Positions 54,309 to 63,205 of a stretch of 64,000 bases of DNA are shown here, in pieces. A model generated the notes under the pieces. The model saw only the letters and a program-made list of their open reading frames with translations, did not search any database and had not been told where the DNA came from. Numbering within the stretch: the first letter of the stretch is position 1; each line of letters opens with the position of its first letter. The DNA is from Martinezella multihospitum. Lineage in GTDB: Bacteria > Pseudomonadota > Alphaproteobacteria > Rhizobiales > Rhizobiaceae. The DNA is taken from NCBI RefSeq assembly GCF_900094585.1, contig NZ_FMAG01000001.1, positions 310,001-374,000 of the forward strand. The letters run 5' to 3'. The position numbers and the translations under genes were made by a program.

Positions 54309-54945
54309 TCAATTTCCTTTCCAGCTTCCGGCTGGCGAGCGTGAGCGGGAAGCAGATGGCGAAATAGATTGCGGCGACCACCATGAAGATGCTGAAGGGC
54401 TGGAAGGTGGAGTTGTTGATCAGTTTGCCGGCCTGCGCGAGCTCGACAAAACCGATCGCCGAGGCGAGCGACGTGTTCTTTATCACCTGAACGAGGAAGC
54501 CGACCGTGGGTGGCGTCGCGATGCGCAGAGACTGGGGAAGAATGACCCGTGTCATGCGCTGCCAGCGCGAGAGGCCAAGACATTCCGCGGCCTCCCATTG
54601 CGTTTTGGCGATCGACCGGATCGAACCGCGCCAGATCTCGGCAAGAAAGGCCGAAGTGTAGAGCGTGATCGCGACGCCGGCCGCCAGCAAGGCCGGAAGA
54701 TTGTTGAACCCGGCAATGCTGAGCCCGAAATAGACGATGAAGAGCAGCACCAGGAGAGGCGTTCCCTGGATCAACTGCACATAGGCCGTCGCGGTCCAGC
54801 GAATGATGCGGCTGGGCGAAATCCGCGCCAGGGCGACGACAAAGCCGACCAAACCGCCGCCAACGAAGCCAAGCGCCGACAATGCGAGCGTCCAGACGGC
54901 CGCTTCGAGCAGAAAGATGAACTGTGTCAGGCCGAAAGTAGGCAT
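54292..54945 (-). CDS. ABC importer permease, polar amino acid family
   Basis: A 217-residue inner-membrane permease of the HisM/GlnP type. QGTPLLVLLFIVYFGL is the family block; SIRSIAKTQWEAAECLGLSRWQRMTRVILPQSLR (in parts) is the coupling loop. It has about five spans. It lies 10 bp after the partner permease. Confidence 0.92.
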   Translation of the reverse strand: MPTFGLTQFIFLLEAAVWTLALSALGFVGGGLVGFVVALARISPSRIIRWTATAYVQLIQGTPLLVLLFIVYFGLSIAGFNNLPALLAAGVAITLYTSAFLAEIWRGSIRSIAKTQWEAAECLGLSRWQRMTRVILPQSLRIATPPTVGFLVQVIKNTSLASAIGFVELAQAGKLINNSTFQPFSIFMVVAAIYFAICFPLTLASRKLERKLNVSNR

Positions 54946-54955
54946 AGGATCCTCC

Positions 54956-55639
54956 TCACAGGGCCGTGCCGAGCTTGCGCTGGCGCTTGAAAACCACGAA
55001 ACCTACTCCGAGAAGCGCCCACCGCATGAGGAAGGACAGCGCCAAGTAGAGGGCACCGACGACGATGTAGGTCTCGAAGGACAGGAAGGTGTCGGACTGA
55101 ATGCGGTTGGCCGCTGCCGTCAGCTCTTCGGCCGAAATCTGCGACGTGATCGACGATGCGAGCATGAGCAGCACGAACTGGCTGACGAGCGCTGGATAGA
55201 CCCGTTCGACCGCCGGCTGAAGAATGACATGCCAGTAGGTTTGCGCAGGCGAAAGCCCAAGACATTCGGCCGCCTCGATCTGAGCCTTCGGGACCGCTTC
55301 AATGCCGGCACGCATGATCTCGCAGACATAGGCGCCGATGTTGACGACGAGCGCGATGATCGCAGCGACATTGGCCGGAATGCGCAAGCCAAGCGTGGCG
55401 ATGCCGAAATAGATGATGAACAGCTGCACCAGCAGCGGTGTATTGCGAATGACGTCGACATAGGCGCCAACGACTGTCTTCAGCATCGCCGAGCCGCTGG
55501 TCCGTGCGATCGCACAGAACGTGCCCAGCACGAACCCCGCAATGGTTGCGGCCACCGAAAGCTGGATGGTCAGCCAGACGCCTTCCGCAAACTGATCCCA
55601 ATAGGGAAGCAGGCCCTCGAAATCAAAAGTGTAGCTCAT
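54956..55639 (-). CDS. ABC importer permease, polar amino acid family
   Basis: A 227-residue inner-membrane permease of the HisQ/GlnP type. VIRNTPLLVQLFIIYFGIA and AVPKAQIEAAECLGLSPAQT are the conserved blocks. It is the first gene of the nine-gene operon, divergent from the GntR gene by 154 bp. The start MSYTFDFEG (55639) is preferred to the longer frame. Confidence 0.92.
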   Translation of the reverse strand: MSYTFDFEGLLPYWDQFAEGVWLTIQLSVAATIAGFVLGTFCAIARTSGSAMLKTVVGAYVDVIRNTPLLVQLFIIYFGIATLGLRIPANVAAIIALVVNIGAYVCEIMRAGIEAVPKAQIEAAECLGLSPAQTYWHVILQPAVERVYPALVSQFVLLMLASSITSQISAEELTAAANRIQSDTFLSFETYIVVGALYLALSFLMRWALLGVGFVVFKRQRKLGTAL

Positions 55640-55753
55640 GCGACGCCATCTTCCCGGCGGCGCCAATGAGCAACGAGATGTGCTGGTCTCATTCCCGAGC
55701 TATCCTCCCTAGCCTGGGGTGGAATCTACACGGTTGAGGCGATCGATTTAAAG

Positions 55754-55777
55754 TGGTATTTTTTGTTTAAAAAACCA
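55754..55777. promoter_or_regulatory. Candidate operator between the GntR gene and the nine-gene operon
   Basis: Outer arms TGGT (55754-55757) and ACCA (55774-55777) enclose an AT-rich core with partly paired T and A runs. It lies just before the GntR ATG, so autorepression is plausible. The dyad is imperfect. Confidence 0.4.
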
Positions 55778-55793
55778 ATGAGATCGGGCCGGC

Positions 55794-56678
55794 ATGCGTT
55801 CTGAAAACCTCTTCAAACGGCAGTTCAACGAGTTCCTGCGCCACGTGCAATCGGTCGGTCACGGCCGCTCTCTTGGCTCGGAACGCGAGATCGGCCGAAC
55901 CCTCGGCACCAGCAGGACGACGGTCCGCAAGTGCCTGGCGGCTGCGACGGAGAGCGGCCTTCTTTCCAGGGACAGGATAGTGCTGCGGCAGGCAGAACCA
56001 TCCGAGCTCTATCCCGAAGCAGAGACCATCTCGCCGACATTGACGGTCGAACGCGCCTTCCTGACATGGATACTCCAATCCGACAGCGGTCCGGGTCAGG
56101 CAATCAATGCGCTTCAGCTCGCGCGGCAATTCAGCGTGTCCACGACGACGATCCGCGAGTTTCTGCAGAGCTTCCGGCATTTTGGCCTGCTGGAGCGCGA
56201 AGCCGGTGGCAAATGGGTCTTCCGCGGCATGACGCTGGAATTCGCCAACGAGCTTTCCGATATCCGCGAAATTTTCGAAATGCGGTCCGTCATGCGCTTT
56301 GCGGAACTCGACGACGGCGACCCGAGCTGGAACGAGCTGCGCAGACTGCGGACCGAGCATCTTGAGCTGCTGGAGACGATCGAGACCGATTATCACCGGT
56401 TCTCGCTTCTCGACGAGCAATTGCACCGCTTAATCAACAGCGCTTCCAGCAACCGCTTCGTCACCGAATTCTACCACGTCATCTCGCTGATTTTCTTCTA
56501 CCATTATCAATGGAACAAGAAGGACGAGCGCATCCGCAATGAAGCGGCCGTGTACCAGCATCTGGCTTACATCGATGCGATTCTCTCAAGAGACCAGAGG
56601 AAAATTAGCCAGACCTGCACGGCGCATCTGAGCGAGGCACGCCGGACATTGCTCGCAAGCATTACCCGGGAAACTTGA
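55794..56678 (+). CDS. GntR-FCD regulator with two N-terminal winged helices
   Basis: A 294-residue regulator, longer than the usual ~230-240. Residues 27-60 form a GntR-like winged helix (SEREIGRTLGTSRTTVRKCL). Residues 104-136 form a second (LQLARQFSVSTTTIREFLQS). The FCD ligand domain follows, with metal-ligand positions in LDEQLHRLIN, YQHLAYIDAI and TAHLSEARRTL. It is divergent from the nine-gene sugar-acid-type operon and probably controls it. Confidence 0.86.
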   Translation: MRSENLFKRQFNEFLRHVQSVGHGRSLGSEREIGRTLGTSRTTVRKCLAAATESGLLSRDRIVLRQAEPSELYPEAETISPTLTVERAFLTWILQSDSGPGQAINALQLARQFSVSTTTIREFLQSFRHFGLLEREAGGKWVFRGMTLEFANELSDIREIFEMRSVMRFAELDDGDPSWNELRRLRTEHLELLETIETDYHRFSLLDEQLHRLINSASSNRFVTEFYHVISLIFFYHYQWNKKDERIRNEAAVYQHLAYIDAILSRDQRKISQTCTAHLSEARRTLLASITRET

Positions 56679-56772
56679 CATCGGAATTCGAGCATGTCGC
56701 CGGAGCGACGGAAATGCGTGCGGTTGGCGGCACGGCCAATCCCATGGGCAACCCCGCCCGAATTCCGACCTG

Positions 56773-57294
56773 CTACTGAAGGGTCAAGCCCGATCCGATG
56801 TCGGCTCTTGCGGCGTAAGGATCGACAATGGAGAGCGCCCGGCTGAGAGCCTCGGCAAACCCATTGAGCGAAATGACGTAGCTCACATCACGACCCGTAT
56901 CGGTCGCCGCCAGCATCACGCGGAGGCTGCGCCGCCGCCGCAAGCTGGCAATCATGGCTGCATTGAGCTTCAGCTCGACCGGACAGCCGCGCGAAGAAGC
57001 CGCACCGAACGGCTGAGCCAGACCCAAAGCAGCTTCGTCGCCCCGCGGCAGCCGACCGCTCCGCAGATACAGCCCCAGCGGCAAGGCCAGCATACCCCTC
57101 AGGCTCCCACCCTCGGGAGTGAGTTCGATCGAAAGTACCGGTGTGTTCGTCTGCAGATCATACAGCGTGTAAGAAATCGCATAGTGCGGCCGCGCATGAT
57201 CGGCAGCTCCCTGATTGACGATGGTAAGCATCCAGTCGCCGTAACGCTCCTGCAGTGTGCCTGAGCCGGCGGCGGTGGTAGTCCGGCCGGCCAT
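56773..57294 (-). CDS. IalB-like (invasion-associated locus B family) protein
   Basis: A 173-residue protein. The C-terminal half matches the IalB pattern: LALPLGLYLRSGRLP, RGCPVELKLNAAMIASLRR and YVISLNGFAEALSRAL. No signal peptide is visible, although IalB proteins are normally secreted, and only one Cys remains. ATG at 57294 has GGAGG 6 bases before it. The family assignment is tentative. It lies alone on the minus strand. Confidence 0.62.
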   Translation of the reverse strand: MAGRTTTAAGSGTLQERYGDWMLTIVNQGAADHARPHYAISYTLYDLQTNTPVLSIELTPEGGSLRGMLALPLGLYLRSGRLPRGDEAALGLAQPFGAASSRGCPVELKLNAAMIASLRRRRSLRVMLAATDTGRDVSYVISLNGFAEALSRALSIVDPYAARADIGSGLTLQ

Positions 57295-57297
57295 CAC

Positions 57298-58097
57298 AAT
57301 CCTCCGCTCGGTCGATTTGCCAATATGGGCAAGCGCCTATCGGCACGCCTTATGAGCGCGAACAACGCCATCCCATTCATCTCTGCTCCCCGCAACATTA
57401 TGCGCCCCACCTTATCGTCTCGGCCCTCAAGAATCTGAGTTACTTTGAAACAATAGCGTCAATTTCACACCGGCGCATCATATAATTTATGTAGCGATAA
57501 GCATTACACTTTCATAATGTTCAATTAACATAATCGCCATCGGACTTAACAAGGTATTTTTGTAGACTATACACAAAATATATGATTGCCAAATATATCA
57601 TTTAATTCGTATTATTAATTGTTACTTAAATTTCACTTATATTGAAAACTGCAACTACAGACCAATTAAGTGTGCATGATATTGCAAAAGTCGCTCACCA
57701 ACGGAGCGAGCAATGCACAGCTCGGATTATCAAATAGGCAGACGATGCAATCTCGCCCTGGAAACGAAGGCCTGGGGGCGAGGCTGGCCGGCGATCATTT
57801 GAATGATGGCTCCCAGAAAGGCAGCATCAACAATCCCTCTTGCCGCCTGGTGACGGCAAGATCAGCGGCAGCGGCTTTTCCAGCCAAACGCTGGTCGCCA
57901 ACGATCCTCGCGGCAACGCCGGCGGCCTCTGCTTCAGTGCGTTCTGGCAGATATTATGAACCCAATGTCGAGCAGTTTGACGGCGTGATGCTTCTCAAGG
58001 ATAGCGCACCGACAGCAGTTAGGCCGAAACCGGCCATTTTTGCCGGCGGCAAGGAGACGTAAAGAATGAGGCCGCCTACATTACGGCCAGATCTTTA
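57298..58097. other. AT-rich region without a confident gene
   Basis: 800 bp. From about 57430 to 57680 the sequence is markedly AT-rich against a GC-rich background. An ORF at 57670-58062 (130 codons) looks unlike a protein. A different frame, 57837-57959, reads GDGKISGSGFSSQTLVAND then PRGNAGGLCFSAFWQIL, which has protein-like composition and could be a gene remnant. No terminator or RNA was identified. Confidence 0.45.
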
Positions 58098-59780
58098 TTA
58101 GCGCGAAAACCTCGGCACGGATGCAATAAGTTCGCGCGTATAGGCATGGCGAGGCCGTCCGAAGACCTCTTCGACAGATCCAGCCTCGACGATCGCTCCC
58201 TGCTTCATGACGACGATCCGGTGGCTGATATGCTGGATCACCCCCAGATCATGCGAAATGAACATCATCGACAGGCCGAGCCTTGCCTGCAGATCGACCA
58301 ATAGATCCAGAACCTGGGCTTGCGTCGTGACGTCGAGTGCCGAAACGGGCTCGTCGCAAATCAAAAGCTTCGGCGCAGCCGCAAGAGCCTGGGCGATCGA
58401 TACGCGCTGGCGCTGGCCACCGGAAAGTGCGGTCGGCCGCCGGGCGAGCAAATCCGGCGGCAACCCGACCAGATCCAGCAGACCGATGATCTTCTCGCGG
58501 CGCTCCGATCTGCCGAGACCGCCATGAAGTAGCAGCGGTTGCTCGATGATGCGCTCGACGGTGAAGCGCGGATTGAAGGAGCTCAGCGGGTCCTGGCTGA
58601 TCGTCTGTATTCCGGCTCGGAGGGGGCGGCGCATGCGTTCGGAAAGTGCGCTCCACGGTCGTCCCTCATACAGCACCTCCCCCGCATCCGGCTGCTGCAG
58701 CGCAAGCGCAATCTTGCCGAGCGTGGTCTTGCCCGAGCCGGATTCACCGACCACGCCCAGCGTTTCGCCGCTGCCGATATGAAGCGATACATCGCTGACG
58801 GCGCGCAAAAGACTGCCATCCGTGTGCCTGAAGCTCATCGATACGTTGCGTATTTCCAGCAAACGCTCACCCGAGCGAACGGGCTCCCGCAGCGGCAAGG
58901 GCGTATCCGCTGCGCTGAGGCGGCGACCGCGATTGGCCGCTGTCGGCACGGCTGCCAGGAGCTGCCGGGTGTAGTCGTGCTGTGGATCTGACAGAACGCT
59001 GCGCGCCGGGCCTATTTCCACCAGCTGGCCCTTTTGCATCACGGCGACCCGATCGGCGAGCTGGGCTGCAACGGAGAGATCATGCGTGATCAGGAGGATG
59101 CCATGGCCGGCAGCGGCCAGTTCCTTGAAGATGGCGAGCACTCTTTTCTGGACGCTGACATCCAGCGCCGTCGTCGGTTCATCGGCGACGAGCAAGCGCG
59201 GCTGGCCGGCAAGGGCGGAGGCAATCAATGCCCTTTGCCGCAATCCGCCGGACAATTGATGCGCATACTGCCCCATCCGCAAATCCGGCTCGGGAACGCC
59301 GACGCGTTCCAGCAATTCAACGACATGTTGCGATACGAGCGAGCGTGGTGCCAGTCGATGCGTGAGGATGGGTTCGGCGATTTCGCGACCGACGGTCCTC
59401 AAGGGATCGAGCGATACGAGCGCATCCTGGAGAATGAAACCGATTTCGCGACCACGCACATGGCGCCAGGCTTTTTCCGGCAGATCGAGGAGGTTTAGCG
59501 GCCGGCCGTCATGCGCGGTCAGTTCCATCCGGTCGGCTTTTACCACGGAGTGCGATCCGGCGAGACCGACAATCGCCCGGGCCGTTACCGATTTTCCGGA
59601 GCCGGATTCGCCAACCAATGCGAAGATCTCGCCGGGCGCGATCTGCAGCGACAGGTCGCGAACCGCGTTCACGCGGCCTTGCGGGGTCTGAAAGGCCACA
59701 TTCAACCCTTTGATCGCAAGCAGCTGGGACGGCTCGGAAGCGGCGGTCCGAAAGTCTCGCAGGCCGGACTGAATATTCAT
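58098..59780 (-). CDS. Peptide-type ABC importer, double (DppD-DppF-like) ATPase, second system
   Basis: A 560-residue cytoplasmic ATPase with two nucleotide-binding domains. Walker A GESGSGKS and GESGSGKT; signatures HQLSGGLRQRALIAS and TALSGGQRQRVSIAQ; Walker B LLVADEPTTALD and LLICDEPVSALD. The oligopeptide-family tails (DPQHDYTRQLL; PRHAYTREL) are present. The start MNIQSGLRDF overlaps the permease stop as ATGA. It differs clearly from the 6.6-kb homologue, so this is a separate transporter. Confidence 0.95.
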   Translation of the reverse strand: MNIQSGLRDFRTAASEPSQLLAIKGLNVAFQTPQGRVNAVRDLSLQIAPGEIFALVGESGSGKSVTARAIVGLAGSHSVVKADRMELTAHDGRPLNLLDLPEKAWRHVRGREIGFILQDALVSLDPLRTVGREIAEPILTHRLAPRSLVSQHVVELLERVGVPEPDLRMGQYAHQLSGGLRQRALIASALAGQPRLLVADEPTTALDVSVQKRVLAIFKELAAAGHGILLITHDLSVAAQLADRVAVMQKGQLVEIGPARSVLSDPQHDYTRQLLAAVPTAANRGRRLSAADTPLPLREPVRSGERLLEIRNVSMSFRHTDGSLLRAVSDVSLHIGSGETLGVVGESGSGKTTLGKIALALQQPDAGEVLYEGRPWSALSERMRRPLRAGIQTISQDPLSSFNPRFTVERIIEQPLLLHGGLGRSERREKIIGLLDLVGLPPDLLARRPTALSGGQRQRVSIAQALAAAPKLLICDEPVSALDVTTQAQVLDLLVDLQARLGLSMMFISHDLGVIQHISHRIVVMKQGAIVEAGSVEEVFGRPRHAYTRELIASVPRFSR

Positions 59781-60646
59781 CGCAGATCTCCCGTTGCGAG
59801 AAGGGTCTGCAATCGACGGCCCAGGAGCGTGATCGAAATGACCGAAAGCGCGACCACCGTTGCCGGCAACAGGCTGGTCCAGGGCGCAATGTCGAGAAAA
59901 TTGCGACCGTTGGCGAGGAGCGCGCCCCATTCAGCCACGGGGGGCACGACGCCCAGGCCGAGGAAGCTCAAGGCCGAAGCGGACAGTACCGAACTCCCTA
60001 CGCCAACCGTCGCGAGGATGAGGAGCGGCCGGATGGCGTTGGGCACGATATGCCGGCTGATGATCGTCCACGGATGCTCGCCGAGTGCCACGGCATGTTC
60101 GACATAGCCCGACAGCTTGATGTGAAGCACCTGCGAGCGGATCAGCCGGGCATAGCCGGCGATGCTGGCAAGCCCGACCGCCAAGAGCGTATTGGCAGGC
60201 CCGCGCCCAAGCACCGCGATCACCAGCAGAGCAAGCAGCATTTCCGGAAAGGCAAGCAGGATATCGATGATGCGCAAGAGAAGCCGGCCGATCGGCCTTG
60301 GAGCCAGTGCAGCCGTCGTGCCCAACATGATACCGCCGAGACTGGCAATCAGGGTCGCGCCGATGCCGATGGTCAGGGATTGCGAGGTTCCGTAAACCAC
60401 ACGCGAAAACAGATCCCTGCCCAGTTCGTCCGTTCCAAACCAGTGTTGCCCATCAGGCGGCAACAGGATCGCACTGGGATCGACGGCCTCGGGATCGAGA
60501 GCAGAAAGCCATTGTGGCGCCCATACCGCAACACAAAGAACGACCACGAAGGCGAAGGGGACAAGCAGTCCGAAAGACAGCCAGACAGGGCGTCTGCGCG
60601 CAACGCGGCGTTCCCGCCCGCTCTCAGCCAAAACGACATCGCTCAA
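59777..60646 (-). CDS. Peptide-type ABC importer permease, DppC-like, second system
   Basis: A 289-residue inner-membrane permease with about six spans. HWFGTDELGRDLFSRVVYG is the DppC signature; EHAVALGEHPWTIISRHIVPNAIRPLL (in parts) is the coupling loop. It overlaps both the ATPase gene and the DppB-like gene by 4 bases. Confidence 0.94.
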   Translation of the reverse strand: MSDVVLAESGRERRVARRRPVWLSFGLLVPFAFVVVLCVAVWAPQWLSALDPEAVDPSAILLPPDGQHWFGTDELGRDLFSRVVYGTSQSLTIGIGATLIASLGGIMLGTTAALAPRPIGRLLLRIIDILLAFPEMLLALLVIAVLGRGPANTLLAVGLASIAGYARLIRSQVLHIKLSGYVEHAVALGEHPWTIISRHIVPNAIRPLLILATVGVGSSVLSASALSFLGLGVVPPVAEWGALLANGRNFLDIAPWTSLLPATVVALSVISITLLGRRLQTLLATGDLR

Positions 60647-61593
60647 AGGCCTGTCCTCCTTAGACGTGGATCGATCAAAAGGTAGAAAGCATCGACCAGC
60701 AGATTGACGATGACGAAGACAAGGGCAGACAGCATCACCAGACCGAGGATCAACGGCATGTCGCGGGTCTTGATCGCCTGAAGAGTGATCTGCCCTATTC
60801 CCGAACGGCCGAACACCGTCTCGGTCAGGATCGAGCCGCCAAGGGTACTGGCGAGCAATGTGCCGGTAAGGGTCGAGGCCGCCAGTGCGGCGTGCCGCAG
60901 GCCATGTCTGACACGCAAGACCGTCTCGCCGACGCCGCGCGTCCGGACCGTCAGCGAGAACGGCTGGGCCAGCGCCTCTTCCAGACCATCGCGCAATACT
61001 TGACTCAAGAGTGCGGCGAGCGGCAGGCTCAAGGCAATCGCAGGCAGCACAAGCGCCGATGGTCCATCATTGCCTGTGACCGGAAACCATTCGAGATTGA
61101 AGCTGAAGACCGACAATAAGACAATGCCGATCCAATAAACGGGCGTGCTCAGAAGGATCAATTCTATTCCCGAGGACAGCAGCGTCAGGCTTCTACGACG
61201 ACCGGCCGTCGCGAGAGCCACGCTGATCGCCAGAAGAAGAGCAAGCATGATCGCGCTTCCGGCAAGCTGCAATGTCGGCCCCGCCGCCTCGTAGATCACC
61301 TGCGAAACGGGCTGCCTATATTGATAGCTTTCTCCAAAATCACCGCTCAGAGCCTTGCCGATGTAATCAGCATATTGCAGCACCAGTGGCTGATCGAGGC
61401 CATATTGATGCACCAATGCGGCCCGTTCGGCCTCGTCGACTACGTTTTCTCCGCCAGTCAATATCGCGACTGGATCGCCGGGAATAAGCTTCACGGCAAT
61501 AAAGGCAATCGTTGCCGCACCCCAGAGCACGGCAACGATTACCCCGATCCGCCGCACAGCGGTCTGGAAGAGCTTAGCGATCCAGCCAGGCAT
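60643..61593 (-). CDS. Peptide-type ABC importer permease, DppB-like, second system
   Basis: A 316-residue inner-membrane permease with about six spans. AFIAVKLIPGDPVAILTG is the family signature; SGDFGESYQYRQPVSQVI and TVRTRGVGETVLRVRHGLRHA follow. The start MPGWIAKLFQTAVRRIG (61593) overlaps the binding-protein end by 20 bases, so the longer frame is not used. Confidence 0.93.
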   Translation of the reverse strand: MPGWIAKLFQTAVRRIGVIVAVLWGAATIAFIAVKLIPGDPVAILTGGENVVDEAERAALVHQYGLDQPLVLQYADYIGKALSGDFGESYQYRQPVSQVIYEAAGPTLQLAGSAIMLALLLAISVALATAGRRRSLTLLSSGIELILLSTPVYWIGIVLLSVFSFNLEWFPVTGNDGPSALVLPAIALSLPLAALLSQVLRDGLEEALAQPFSLTVRTRGVGETVLRVRHGLRHAALAASTLTGTLLASTLGGSILTETVFGRSGIGQITLQAIKTRDMPLILGLVMLSALVFVIVNLLVDAFYLLIDPRLRRTGL

Positions 61594-63205
61594 CGTAGAA
61601 ATTCGGCTTCGCATTGGTGGCCCAGGAAATGCCGTGCAGATCCTTCGAGGCGCCAAGCTGGTAGGCGGCAACGAAAAGCGGCACGGCATAGGCCTGATCG
61701 ATCACTTCCTTCTGTATCTCGGCATAGAGCTTCTTGCGCTCGGCATCCGATGCTCCGACTGCCTTGGTCAGCTTTTCGTCGAGGCTCTTGACCCGAGATG
61801 CATTCTGGCCGCTGGGCGGAATGTAGGCGGAGTGAAATACCGTTCGCAGGATGTCCGGCTCGGCGCGCACGTAAAAGAAGGACACGAGATCGTAGTCATT
61901 GGCATTGGTGCGGGCCGTCCAGCCGCCGGCATCGACCGGATCGAGCTGCAAATCGAAGCCCGCCTGCCGAACCTGATATTGAACCGCCTGTGCCAGCGTC
62001 ACTTCCGTCGCGGCAAGCGAGGTACTGTCATAGACATAATGCAGGGTCAGCCGGTTTCCGTCCTTCTTGCGGACACCGTCCGCGTCCTTCTGCGACCAGC
62101 CCGCCTCGTCGAGCAGACGGTTGGCTTTGCCAAGATCAAAGCCCCATGACCGGGGAATGTCCTTGTCATAATAGAGTGTCGACGGACCGAGGATGTTGTC
62201 GGCCGGCTTCAATGTTCCGAAAAAGGCGGCCTTAACCGCGGCCGGCCCATTGACCGCGCTCTGGAAAGCCTGGCGCACTTTCACGTCCTGAAACGGACCC
62301 TTCGAGGTGTTCAGGAAATAGGCACTGTTGACGCCTGGGTTTTCCCGCGTCACCACCTGCAGCTTGCCGTTACCCTGAACGGAACGATAGTTTGCCGGCG
62401 GCACAGCGTCGATCGCCTGCAGCTGACCGCTTGCCAGCGCACCGAGGCGCACGGAAGCCTCCGGCAGATATTTGAAGACGATCTGATCGAAATGGGCCGC
62501 CCCTTTATGCGCGGCATAGCCAGGACCCCAATTGTAGTCTGCGCGACGGCTCAGCTTGCTGCCGCTGCCCTTGGTAAAATTGTCGAGCACGTAAGGACCC
62601 GATCCGATGACCGTATTCGTCGTGCTCTGCGTCTTCTGAAGATAGGCCGATGACTGGATACCCAGATAGGGGAGGCTCAACCCTTGCAGCAAGGGCGCGA
62701 AGGACTGGCGATAGCGGATCACGACCGTACGGCTATCCGGCGCTTCGATCTTGTCGATCGGTCCGAGCAGCGATTTGGCATAGCTCGATGTCGTCTTCGG
62801 ATCGAGAATGCGATCAAAATTGTATTTGACTGCGGCTGCATCGAGCGGGGTACCATCGCTGAATGTCACGCCCTGACGCAGATGGAATGTGTAGACGGTA
62901 TTGTCGCCGCTGATGTCCCAGCTTTCTGCAAGCCACGGCGTGAACTTGTTGTCTTCGGCCTGCCCCACAAGCGAGTCGACGATATTGCGGGTAATCAATG
63001 CCGTGACAGAACTACCCGTGATCGATGGGTCGATGATGGAAGCATCCGTTGCCAATCCAACATTGAGAGTGCCCCCATCGACCGGCTTTGTCGTATCGGA
63101 TGCAGCGTTTGCGGCCGTGCCTATCATCGTCAGAAAAGAAAATGCCAGGGCAATGCCGATCTTGCTTCGCCCGATAGTCTTCGCGCTTGAATGCCTTTTT
63201 CTCAT
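61574..63205 (-). CDS. ABC importer periplasmic binding protein, peptide (SBP5) family, second system
   Basis: A 543-residue periplasmic binding protein. The signal peptide IGIALAFSFLTMIGTAANA precedes ASDTTKPVDGGTLNVG. FHLRQGVTFSDGTPLDAAAVKYNFDR is the family signature and GSGPYVLDNF follows. It is the first gene of the operon. Relatives bind peptides, glutathione, opines or nickel chelates, so the ligand is open. A 25-base element 85 bp upstream is shared with the FMN reductase gene at 37.7 kb. Confidence 0.92.
   Translation of the reverse strand: MRKRHSSAKTIGRSKIGIALAFSFLTMIGTAANAASDTTKPVDGGTLNVGLATDASIIDPSITGSSVTALITRNIVDSLVGQAEDNKFTPWLAESWDISGDNTVYTFHLRQGVTFSDGTPLDAAAVKYNFDRILDPKTTSSYAKSLLGPIDKIEAPDSRTVVIRYRQSFAPLLQGLSLPYLGIQSSAYLQKTQSTTNTVIGSGPYVLDNFTKGSGSKLSRRADYNWGPGYAAHKGAAHFDQIVFKYLPEASVRLGALASGQLQAIDAVPPANYRSVQGNGKLQVVTRENPGVNSAYFLNTSKGPFQDVKVRQAFQSAVNGPAAVKAAFFGTLKPADNILGPSTLYYDKDIPRSWGFDLGKANRLLDEAGWSQKDADGVRKKDGNRLTLHYVYDSTSLAATEVTLAQAVQYQVRQAGFDLQLDPVDAGGWTARTNANDYDLVSFFYVRAEPDILRTVFHSAYIPPSGQNASRVKSLDEKLTKAVGASDAERKKLYAEIQKEVIDQAYAVPLFVAAYQLGASKDLHGISWATNAKPNFYDAWLDR

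Noticed and set aside
57670..58062. 130-codon open frame on the plus strand
   Set aside because: No ribosome binding site, composition unlike a protein, and a different frame looks more protein-like in part; kept only as a note in the intergenic entry.
6596..61593. Possibility that the two peptide-type ABC operons are recent duplicates
   Set aside because: Gene order is partly alike, but ATPases, permeases and binding proteins differ strongly in sequence and length, so they are distinct systems.
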